A stretch of DNA of 7,070 nt from positions 1 through 7,070 of the forward strand of contig JABHWQ010000127.1 of NCBI GenBank assembly GCA_018657655.1, written 5' to 3'. Positions 1 to 4,891 of this stretch are shown here, piece after piece. The notes under the pieces were generated by a model. It did not search any database. It saw only the letters and a list, made by a program, of their open reading frames with translations, and was not told the origin of the DNA. The stretch is from Chloroflexota bacterium (GTDB lineage: Bacteria; Chloroflexota; Dehalococcoidia; SZUA-161; SpSt-899). Made by a program: the position numbers and the translations under genes. Within the stretch, counting starts at the first letter, position 1; each line of letters starts with the position of its first letter.

Positions 1-357
1 CACATGACCGCCGCCGTAGTCGAAGGTTCCAGGGTAGTTTTTGTTGCGAGGATCATCATCCGGGACCGCAGTCACTCCCAGAAAAACATCAACTGCGGCA
101 AGTCCGGTATAGAGAGGGACATCGTTCAGGGTTGCTTTGCCTCCACCAATCTTAATGCGTGGCGCTGAATGGCCTAAGTTAAAATATGCACCAGAGGAAC
201 ACATCGGACCGAAGGTCCCTGTGGTAACAACATCAACGGATTGGGCTGCCTCCTGAATGCCCTTCTCTTCAACAATGCCAATGATCTCTTCAGCAGTTAC
301 TTCGACTGCTTCTCCGCTACGGATCTTCTCATTTATTTCAGGGATTGTCTTGGTCAC
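1..357 (-). CDS. DUF39 / HcyBio homocysteine biosynthesis protein, N-terminal part (runs off the window)
   Basis: The first 119 codons are visible; the 3' end lies beyond position 1. The start is GTG at 355-357, with AAGGAG (364-369) six bases upstream. The N-terminus VTKTIPEINEKIRSGEAV, followed by VDVVTTGTFGPMCSSGAYFN (about residues 41-60) and IKIGGGKATLNDVPLYTGL (about 68-87), is typical of DUF39. Known members of this family act in methanogens and several anaerobic bacteria, with a NIL/ferredoxin partner, to put sulfide sulfur onto aspartate semialdehyde and form homocysteine. C53 in MCSSGA is the conserved cysteine expected to carry persulfide. The gene sits 136 bases downstream of an Rrf2 regulator on the same strand and may be controlled by it. 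Whether the ferredoxin partner follows cannot be seen. The family call is confident; the exact reaction is inferred. Confidence 0.85.
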   Translation of the reverse strand, partial: MTKTIPEINEKIRSGEAVEVTAEEIIGIVEEKGIQEAAQSVDVVTTGTFGPMCSSGAYFNLGHSAPRIKIGGGKATLNDVPLYTGLAAVDVFLGVTAVPDDDPRNKNYPGTFDYGGGHV

Positions 358-363
358 AACTAT

Positions 364-369
364 CTCCTT
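364..369 (-). promoter_or_regulatory. Ribosome binding site for the GTG start of the DUF39 gene
   Basis: On the minus strand AAGGAG lies six bases before GTG (355-357). It decides the start, because no ATG lies nearby in this frame and the conserved N-terminus begins right after the GTG. Confidence 0.7.
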
Positions 370-394
370 AAAGATAAATTTGCTTTCATCCGTC

Positions 395-410
395 TTGCCC
401 TTTCGGGCAA
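395..410 (-). promoter_or_regulatory. GAAA-tetraloop hairpin in the leader of the DUF39 gene
   Basis: On the minus strand TTGCCC-GAAA-GGGCAA forms a perfect 6-bp stem closed by a GNRA-type tetraloop. It lies between the rrf2 stop codon and the DUF39 start, about 26 bases upstream of the Shine-Dalgarno. No U-run follows, so it is not a standard intrinsic terminator. It could be an mRNA processing or stability element, or part of a regulatory leader. I could not match the surrounding leader to a known riboswitch. Confidence 0.4.
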
Positions 411-493
411 CGCATGATCCATAGTATCAAAACCGTCCGTGTCATCTTGCATTTCATTTTGGATTATCTCATATTGCAGCTTTTGGTATCCAC

Positions 494-940
494 TTATTCG
501 TGTGTGTTGATCCTGGGTTGCGATTCCAGTTTCTTTTGTTGACGTTCAACCAGGTCTTGTAGTGTTACGGCTTCCAATACCCCTTCCATCGATTCCTTCA
601 CTTCTCCCCACAGATCACATGTTGCACAAAAGCCGGCGCGCGAGCAAGTACTCGGATCATCCACGCATGATACCGGGGCCATCGAGCCTTCAAGAACGCT
701 AATTACTTCGCTTATCTTGATGTCCGCTGGGTGCCTCCCCAGAGCGACTCCCCCGGCTGGGCCGCGTGTACTTGTGAGGAATCCCTTCTTTACAAGCAGG
801 GCTACTATACGCTCAAGGTAATGCAGAGATATTTGCTGGCTTTCGGCAATGTCTTTTAACTGAACCAGACCCTCATTTTGTCTGAGGGCGACATCCAACA
901 GAGCTCTGGTCCCATATCTACCCTTTGTGGATATTTTCAT
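494..940 (-). CDS. Rrf2/IscR-family Fe-S-type transcriptional regulator
   Basis: This 148-residue protein has the usual Rrf2 length. The N-terminus MKISTKGRYGTRALLDVA and the winged helix-turn-helix (about residues 1-65, with LKDIAESQQIS, YLERIVALLVKKGF and the STRGPAGG wing) are typical of the family. A cysteine cluster follows at C92, C99, C105 and C108, which overlays the C92-C98-C104-H107 [2Fe-2S] ligands of E. coli IscR, here with Cys in place of the His. A cluster-sensing role is therefore likely. Members such as IscR and CymR control Fe-S assembly or sulfur assimilation, and both themes are present nearby (IscU/IscS-like genes and DUF39). The start is ATG at 938-940 with AGAGGT upstream (948-953). 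The gene has its own promoter. The specific regulon and ligand are inferred. Confidence 0.9.
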   Translation of the reverse strand: MKISTKGRYGTRALLDVALRQNEGLVQLKDIAESQQISLHYLERIVALLVKKGFLTSTRGPAGGVALGRHPADIKISEVISVLEGSMAPVSCVDDPSTCSRAGFCATCDLWGEVKESMEGVLEAVTLQDLVERQQKKLESQPRINTHE

Positions 941-967
941 ATGTACAACCTCTATTGTTGACCTATT

Positions 968-1002
968 TAATCAAGATTATCATGCAAAATAAAAACCGTC
1001 AA
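968..1002 (-). promoter_or_regulatory. Sigma-70-like promoter of the rrf2 gene with a palindrome over the -10 box
   Basis: On the minus strand TTGACG (997-1002) and TAATCT (974-979) are separated by exactly 17 bases, a good match to -35/-10 consensus about 30 bases before the rrf2 start. The -10 box is part of the inverted repeat TAATC-TT-GATTA (968-979), which could be an operator for autorepression as in many Rrf2 genes. A second, weaker repeat (CAAC...GTTG, 946-960) overlaps the ribosome binding site. The promoter is supported by the motif match; the operator role is a guess. Confidence 0.6.
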
Positions 1003-1125
1003 TAGTAGTAACTGTAAAATAATGCAGGGGCAGGAAGAAGAGCATTTCGAGTGTGGCTACGAAGTAGCGCTGGTTTGTAAATAATGGCCGAATGGCTCGA
1101 CAAAATTCTAGTAAAGGCTGCTATC

Positions 1126-1154
1126 AAAAAAGCAACTGGAACTCGGATGAATTC
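1126..1154 (-). terminator. Weak possible terminator after the cysteine-rich hypothetical gene
   Basis: On the minus strand GAATTC-ATCC-GAGTTC (1139-1154) can form a 6-bp stem with one G-U pair, followed seven bases later by a run of six T (1126-1131). It lies about 40 bases past the stop of the 1192-1647 gene. The stem is AT-rich and the U-run is displaced, so this is only a candidate. The rest of the 941-1191 gap shows the rrf2 promoter and no supportable gene. Confidence 0.25.
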
Positions 1155-1191
1155 TTCGTTTTGTCATTCAGTCGCAACGTGTAAGTCGTGA

Positions 1192-1647
1192 TCATACGCT
1201 GACATCTTTGCGATTGAGACTATGCCTGGCACGAAGTTCACGGTAAGCCGATGGCAATATCTGATCGGATTGAGGCATGGATTTCTCCCAGTTTACGATC
1301 TGGTCCAAAACATCCCGGATGTAAGAACATTCACATTTCGAAGGACACCGTCTGAGCTCTGCTTTATCTAGACAATAGCCGGGGCACTCTGCTGATCTGG
1401 TCAATTTCTCTGTATATATCGGGCCATCGTACATATCCGTAAACTGAGAAGCCTCTATTCCCATAGACGTTCCACATGTCTCATGGTTGAAAAGAAATAT
1501 GCCAAGTTCAGCATGGTCCAAATTCGCAATGTAGCCAGTAACCTTGGCATCCGGATCTGATAAAAGTTGCGCACGTATATCCCAGATCATTCCGCACATG
1601 GGGCATTTCTTGAAGTATTTCGTGGTTTGATACTTATCTTTATCCAT
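1192..1647 (-). CDS. Conserved hypothetical cysteine-rich (probably metal-binding) protein
   Basis: The 151-residue product has eight cysteines in paired motifs: CPMCG (C15, C18), HETCGTS (H55, C58), CPGYC (C88, C92) and CPSKCEC (C101, C105, C107). The order (N-terminal CPxCG knuckle, a GYIANLDHAELGIFLFNH segment, then MYDGPIYTEKL and the C-terminal Cys block) resembles a conserved family of unknown function that I recall from Geobacter-type and other anaerobes. No signal peptide or membrane segment is seen, so it is probably cytoplasmic. The arrangement suggests two zinc sites or an Fe-S site. The start is ATG at 1645-1647, without a clear Shine-Dalgarno; the predicted transcript leader is only a few bases. 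It stands alone between nadA and rrf2 with its own regulated-looking promoter. No function is assigned. Confidence 0.75.
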   Translation of the reverse strand: MDKDKYQTTKYFKKCPMCGMIWDIRAQLLSDPDAKVTGYIANLDHAELGIFLFNHETCGTSMGIEASQFTDMYDGPIYTEKLTRSAECPGYCLDKAELRRCPSKCECSYIRDVLDQIVNWEKSMPQSDQILPSAYRELRARHSLNRKDVSV

Positions 1648-1659
1648 AACTGTACTAAT

Positions 1660-1701
1660 AAAAGTATACTTTTTAGGTGTACAAAAATATGATAAATATC
1701 A
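1660..1701 (-). promoter_or_regulatory. Promoter region with CRP/FNR-like palindrome and 14-bp perfect palindrome
   Basis: Upstream of the cysteine-rich gene, TGATAAATATCA (1690-1701) fits the TGAT-N4-ATCA core of FNR/CRP-family sites. A perfect 14-bp palindrome, AAAAGTATACTTTT (1660-1673), contains TATACT (minus strand, 1663-1668), a good -10 box. No good -35 box is found at the right distance. If transcription starts about seven bases after the -10, the FNR-like site is centred near -40, as in class II activation. The 5' leader would then be fewer than ten bases, which fits the lack of a Shine-Dalgarno. All of this is inferred from spacing and motifs. Confidence 0.45.
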
Positions 1702-1750
1702 CATGTTATCTACGCAAATACGGAACAATGAAGTCGTTGAAACGGAGGGA

Positions 1751-1773
1751 AATCGAGGGCTCTTCCCCCGATT
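1751..1773 (-). terminator. Hairpin just after nadA, likely transcription terminator
   Basis: A 9-bp stem with one mismatch (minus strand AATCGGGGG / CCCTCGATT, 5-base loop) starts two bases after the nadA stop codon. The tail after it is pyrimidine-rich (TTCCCTCCGTTT) rather than a pure U-run, so termination may be only partial. It separates the fdhD-nadA block from the cysteine-rich gene, which has its own promoter signals. Confidence 0.45.
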
Positions 1774-1775
1774 CG

Positions 1776-2681
1776 CTATGCTTCCAGCATGCGGTCTACA
1801 GCGGCTTTGGCCTTGAGGCGTATATTTTCGGGAACCTTTACCTCCGGCGTCATCTCCTCTAAAGCATACTGGACCTTTTCCAGTGTAATGCGTTTCATGT
1901 TTGGGCAAACCGCTTTCTTTGAAATTGGGAAGAACTGTTTACCGGGATTTTCCTTCTCCAGCCGGTGAATGATTCCCATCTCAGTTCCGACGATTACTTC
2001 ATGTATATCTTCCCGTTGGCAGTATTTTAGTATCCCGCTTGTACTGGCGACTTCATCGGCCAGTGCGATGACGTCCGGACGGCATTCCGGATGGACCACA
2101 ACCTTGGCATTGGGGTGGTCCTGGCGTAATTGTTCTATATCCGGAGGTATTATCTTGGCATGAGTGGGACAGTAACCATGCCAGAGAATCACCTCTCTGC
2201 CTGATTGGCTGGCAGCATAATGTCCGAGATATTGGTCAGGAATAAATATGATCTCTTGATCAACCGGAAATGATGCTACGATTCTGGTGGCATTGGAGGA
2301 AGTACAACAGATATCACTCTCCGCCTTTACTTCAGCGGAAGAGTTTACATAACATACTACTTTGGCAGTGGGATGCTCTGATTTCAGTTTCCGTAGTGCA
2401 TCAGCGTCAATCATGTCTGCCATGGGACACCCGGAATCCTTATCTGGGATCAGAACGGTTTTATCTGGGGAAAGGATCGAGGCTGTCTCGGCCATGAAGT
2501 GGACGCCGCAAAAAACTATTACATCGGCATCGATTTTAGCTGCTTTCTGGCTGAGTTCGAGTGAATCGCCTACGAAATCGGCGATGTCCTGAACTTCGCC
2601 ACGCTGATAATTGTGCGCAATGATTATGGCGTTGCGTTCTTTGCGCAACTTGTTTATTCGTTCAATAATTTCGTCACTCAT
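1776..2681 (-). CDS. nadA: Quinolinate synthase NadA
   Basis: NadA condenses iminoaspartate with dihydroxyacetone phosphate to quinolinate, the second step of de novo NAD synthesis, in the cytoplasm. The 301-residue length is typical. Clear family motifs are present: IIIAHNYQRGEVQDIADFVGDS (about 19-40), GVHFMAETASIL (59-70), VCYVNSSAEVKAESDICCTSSNA (about 109-131), WHGYCPTH (167-174), HPEC (197-200), GTEMGIIHRL (232-241) and CPNMKRITLEKV (259-270). C85, C171 and C259 are in the positions of the three [4Fe-4S] ligands, with spacing close to that of Thermotoga NadA. The ATG start at 2679-2681 gives a normal N-terminus. The gene begins 11 bases after the truncated NifX-like gene and seems cotranscribed with fdhD. 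No nadB or nadC is visible; the placement beside Fe-S genes fits its cluster need. Confidence 0.97.
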   Translation of the reverse strand: MSDEIIERINKLRKERNAIIIAHNYQRGEVQDIADFVGDSLELSQKAAKIDADVIVFCGVHFMAETASILSPDKTVLIPDKDSGCPMADMIDADALRKLKSEHPTAKVVCYVNSSAEVKAESDICCTSSNATRIVASFPVDQEIIFIPDQYLGHYAASQSGREVILWHGYCPTHAKIIPPDIEQLRQDHPNAKVVVHPECRPDVIALADEVASTSGILKYCQREDIHEVIVGTEMGIIHRLEKENPGKQFFPISKKAVCPNMKRITLEKVQYALEEMTPEVKVPENIRLKAKAAVDRMLEA

Positions 2682-2692
2682 CAGATTCTCTT

Positions 2693-2893
2693 TCAGTCAT
2701 TGCCTCTGGCAATTCTCCTGTAGTGGACATAATCGAATTGAGTCTCCGCGTTATCCCCGCACCACGGCGCGTTGGACCGCGTTTCTTTGAGTTCCATGGT
2801 GTTGCCTTCGATATCGTAAACCTGAAAACTTCTGGCCGTGCCAAAATGTTCATCCACGTTTTGGCCATCAGTCGTTGCCACTGCTATTCGCAT
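2693..2893 (-). pseudogene. Truncated NifX/NifB-C-type (dinitrogenase iron-molybdenum cofactor biosynthesis) protein
   Basis: The 66-residue frame opens with MRIAVATTDGQNVDEHFGTA and SFQVYDIEG, then ETRSNAPWCGD. This is the N-terminal half of the NifX/NifY/VnfY/NifB C-terminal domain, which binds Fe-S or FeMo-co-type clusters and is normally about 100-120 residues. The second half (the usual CDAVLVS-like strand and GIxxxE end) is missing: the reading frame turns unrelated after about residue 50 and stops 11 bases before nadA. Neither other frame restores it, and there is no room for it. The gene starts two bases after the fdhD stop. It is probably a deletion remnant, though a functional mini-domain cannot be excluded. 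No nif structural genes are seen. Confidence 0.6.
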
Positions 2894-2895
2894 GA

Positions 2896-3723
2896 TTACT
2901 TCAACACCCTCTGATCATTGGTGTAGATATTCATACGTTTTCCCCGGACGAATCCGATCAGGGTGATGCCCAGATCGTTGGCGGCTCTTATGGCCAGATC
3001 GGTAGGGGCTGATCTGGATACCATTATCGGAACATTCCTTTTGGCAATCTTGAAGAGTATTTCCGAAGATACCCTACCGCTGGTTAACAGGATTTTGTCT
3101 TGAGTTGAAATCCCTTCCCAAAGGCATTCCCCGAATACTTTATCAACCGCGTTAAGTCTGCCGATATCCTCAGCGAAAATGATGATACCTTCGCTATCGG
3201 CCAGGGCGGCGCTGTGTACTCCGCCGGTGTTTTTGAATATCTGGGAACGATCCTGAAACTCCTTCATCAATTCGAAAATACGGGATGATGGAATCGCCAT
3301 CTCAGAATCCACTGCTTCCTGGTTCATGGCATCGGCGAAGGAGTAAAGCATAGTTCCTTTACCGCAACCCGAGGTGATAAATCGCTTGAACACCATGTCC
3401 GATCCCATAACCGGGTCTTTGGCGGTGTTAACTCTAACCGATCCCCTCTCTTCATTGAGGAGGACTTTTTCGATGTCGTCCTTGTTTTTAATCAAACCTT
3501 CAGAGGCCAGGAACCCGATGGCCAGGTATTTCAGTTTGCTGGGTGAACAGAGCATGGTGGCCAGTTCTTCATTATTGAAGATGATGGTCAATGGGAATTC
3601 AGCTACTACCACATCGTCTTGTTTGACTCTTTCTTTTTCGGTTACCCGATATACTGATGCTATTGAGGTTTCTTCTGTCATGATCTTTTGCTGCCAGGAA
3701 TTATTGATCCGGCGATTAAACAT
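2896..3723 (-). CDS. fdhD: FdhD-type sulfurtransferase for formate dehydrogenase maturation
   Basis: FdhD passes sulfur (in E. coli from IscS) to the bis-MGD cofactor of formate dehydrogenase. The product is 275 residues from this start. Family features include PLTIIFNNEELATMLCSP (about 44-61), YLAIGFLASEG (66-76), ITSGCGKG (116-123), NTGGVHSAAL (165-174), FAEDIGRLNAVDKV (183-196), LLTSGRVSSEIL (212-223) and VSRSAPTDLAI (235-245). The catalytic loop has one cysteine (C120 in CGKG) rather than CxxC. The start is uncertain: ATG at 3681 (M15) gives a more usual N-terminus and stays clear of the REP pair, whose edge lies five bases before the ATG at 3723; neither start has a strong Shine-Dalgarno. 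The gene heads a block with the NifX remnant and nadA. The family call is firm. Confidence 0.93.
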   Translation of the reverse strand: MFNRRINNSWQQKIMTEETSIASVYRVTEKERVKQDDVVVAEFPLTIIFNNEELATMLCSPSKLKYLAIGFLASEGLIKNKDDIEKVLLNEERGSVRVNTAKDPVMGSDMVFKRFITSGCGKGTMLYSFADAMNQEAVDSEMAIPSSRIFELMKEFQDRSQIFKNTGGVHSAALADSEGIIIFAEDIGRLNAVDKVFGECLWEGISTQDKILLTSGRVSSEILFKIAKRNVPIMVSRSAPTDLAIRAANDLGITLIGFVRGKRMNIYTNDQRVLK

Positions 3724-3727
3724 TGTG

Positions 3728-3800
3728 TGTCATTCCGGCCTCCGAGCCGGAATCCACTTCCTTGCCACCCATCTGGATTCCCGCCTTCGCGGGAATGACA
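3728..3800. repeat. Inverted pair of REP-like palindromes
   Basis: Two hairpin units lie head to head. The first (3728-3756) runs TGTCATTCCGGC, a 6-base loop, then GCCGGAATCCA (8-bp stem ATTCCGGC/GCCGGAAT). The second (3774-3800) runs TGGATTCCCGC, CTTC, GCGGGAATGACA (8-bp stem ATTCCCGC/GCGGGAAT). Each unit has the same TGTCATTCC...GGAATCCA frame, in opposite orientations. This is the layout of REP doublets (BIME-like), which are often dispersed by RAYT transposases and seen in many genomes with this GTCATTCCCGCG-type core. It lies between the MOSC gene and fdhD and could act as an mRNA stabiliser or terminator. No transposase is in the window. Confidence 0.8.
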
Positions 3801-3859
3801 TGTATTTGGGAACTTAATTTCCTTTTAGTTGCCAGTTTAATAATCTCTGGCGATCTGGC

Positions 3860-4294
3860 CTACATTCGTGATATGGGAACTCCTGCCTGTACTTTTCCAC
3901 CATTGATAACCCTGGCAAAAATGCCCTCCGTGGGCATGATGCATTCGCCTACCTGTTTGTAGATGGCGCACTTGGTGTGACACTCCTTACCTATCTGGCT
4001 TACCTCAAGAAGTACCTCATTGCCAACTGACAGCCTGGTGCCGATTGGCAGCGAAACCAGGTCAATCCCCTCAGTAGTGAGGTTTTCAGCGAAATCACCG
4101 GGATTTAATTCCAAACCAAGGTGCCGCATCTTTTCAATGCTTTCCATGGCTAGCAGGCTTACCTGTCGATGGGTATTACAATCGGCATGGGCATCATCTG
4201 CAAGTCCTTCCTGTTCCTTGAAGATGCCCTCCGTGATCGGTTCTTTCCTGGTGCCCTTTTTGTCGCTGCGGCACACGGCGATAACTTTTGCCAT
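3860..4294 (-). CDS. MOSC domain protein (molybdenum/tungsten cofactor or sulfur carrier)
   Basis: The 144-residue product is a stand-alone MOSC (Moco sulfurase C-terminal) domain. Typical motifs are GTRKEPI (14-20), GLADDAHAD (30-38), HRQVSLLAMESI (42-53), GDFAENLTTEGIDL (66-79), IGKECHTKC (101-109) and MPTEGIFARVINGG (120-133). Cysteines C105, C109 and C118 lie in the conserved C-terminal block; MOSC proteins are thought to carry sulfur or bind the pterin cofactor. Stand-alone MOSC proteins in anaerobes often lie with moa/mog genes, which are not seen here. A longer frame starts at 4333, but GAGGAG (4298-4303) before ATG 4292-4294 and the family N-terminus favour this start. It begins 11 bases after the nifU-like stop, so both are surely cotranscribed. 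The exact function is unknown. Confidence 0.9.
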   Translation of the reverse strand: MAKVIAVCRSDKKGTRKEPITEGIFKEQEGLADDAHADCNTHRQVSLLAMESIEKMRHLGLELNPGDFAENLTTEGIDLVSLPIGTRLSVGNEVLLEVSQIGKECHTKCAIYKQVGECIMPTEGIFARVINGGKVQAGVPISRM

Positions 4295-4297
4295 TAT

Positions 4298-4303
4298 CTC
4301 CTC
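4298..4303 (-). promoter_or_regulatory. Ribosome binding site that sets the MOSC gene start
   Basis: GAGGAG on the minus strand lies just after the nifU-like stop (4306-4308) and three bases before ATG at 4292-4294. It argues against the upstream in-frame ATG at 4333, which lies inside the previous gene and has no such site. Confidence 0.65.
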
Positions 4304-4305
4304 GC

Positions 4306-4890
4306 TTACAGTTTGGCCCCGCATCCTGGGCATTCCTTAGCGTCTCTGGCAACTACCTTTCCACAATCGGGACAGGTGTGTAATTCTATTTGACATGGCT
4401 TACAATAGGGAGCTTCCCCTGTTTCGAGATCATCTCCACAATTCGGGCATGAACAGGATTCGTGATCGCCTATTTCGGCAGGATGTGACTCTTTTTGCTC
4501 CATGGCCGGTTTTTCGCCCCTCTGCCTGCCTTCGTAATCGGCAATAGCCCTACTCAAAGCCTGGGCTCCAAGATTTGAACAATGGAATTTTTGCTTGGGC
4601 AAACCGCCAAGTTCATCAGCGACCATTTGGGGAGTGATCTCTTTGGCCTCCTCGATTGTTTTGCCTTTGGCCATCTCGCTAACCATGCTGGAAACGGCAA
4701 TGGCGGCCCCGCAACCGAAAGTCTTGAATTTAACATCGCTAAGGCGGCCTTCATCCACCTTGATGTAAAAGGTCATCATGTCTCCGCATACGGGATTGCC
4801 TTCCTCTCCAACGCCATCGGCATCCTCTATCTCCCCAACATTACGGGGATTCATGAAATACTCCATTACTTTTTCACTGTAAGCAGGCAC
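4306..4890 (-). CDS. IscU/NifU-type Fe-S scaffold with C-terminal double zinc ribbon
   Basis: Residues 1-125 form an IscU/NifU N-terminal scaffold domain, where [2Fe-2S] or [4Fe-4S] clusters are built before transfer. Motifs: YSEKVMEYFMNPRNVGEI, GNPVCGD (C35, D37), FKTFGCGAAIAVSSMV (C60) and KFHCSNLGAQAL (C104), the three ligand cysteines and the aspartate. It resembles the short Clostridium-type NifU. After a charged linker (about 121-145), residues 146-194 hold four CxxC pairs (CPNCG, CKPC, CPDCG, CPGCG) that look like two zinc ribbons. This replaces the ferredoxin-like and Nfu domains of classical NifU, an unusual fusion. The start is GTG (4888-4890) with AAAGGAGG (4899-4906) inside the end of nifS; the genes are one base apart, so they are translated together. 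The ribbon's role is unknown. Confidence 0.92.
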   Translation of the reverse strand: MPAYSEKVMEYFMNPRNVGEIEDADGVGEEGNPVCGDMMTFYIKVDEGRLSDVKFKTFGCGAAIAVSSMVSEMAKGKTIEEAKEITPQMVADELGGLPKQKFHCSNLGAQALSRAIADYEGRQRGEKPAMEQKESHPAEIGDHESCSCPNCGDDLETGEAPYCKPCQIELHTCPDCGKVVARDAKECPGCGAKL

Positions 4891-4891
4891 C

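Noticed and set aside
360..452. Minus-strand 30-codon frame ending over the DUF39 ribosome binding site, as a possible leader peptide
   Set aside because: It has no Shine-Dalgarno at its ATG, no regulatory codon run, and its composition looks like chance reading through the hairpin.
358..493. SAM or other known riboswitch upstream of DUF39
   Set aside because: The GCCCGAAAGGGC hairpin superficially recalls parts of known aptamers, but the flanking conserved cores of SAM-I, c-di-GMP, TPP and cobalamin classes are missing.
1056..1068. GCTAC-GAA-GTAGC hairpin as a terminator
   Set aside because: The stem is only 5 bp with a 3-base loop and no T-run follows on either strand.
1084..1191. Plus-strand 35-codon frame in the gap between the hypothetical gene and rrf2
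   Set aside because: No ribosome binding site or promoter was found and the product resembles nothing I know. It is the only plus-strand candidate in an otherwise minus-strand region.
2674..2868. Alternative minus-strand frame overlapping the NifX-like remnant, considered as a frameshifted continuation of that domain
   Set aside because: Its sequence after the expected shift point does not resemble the second half of the NifX domain, so a simple frameshift does not explain the truncation.
2693..2893. Evidence for a nitrogenase cluster, from the NifS, NifU and NifX names
   Set aside because: No nifHDK, nifE/N or nifB is present. The NifS/NifU-like proteins are of the general Fe-S type and the NifX-like gene is truncated.
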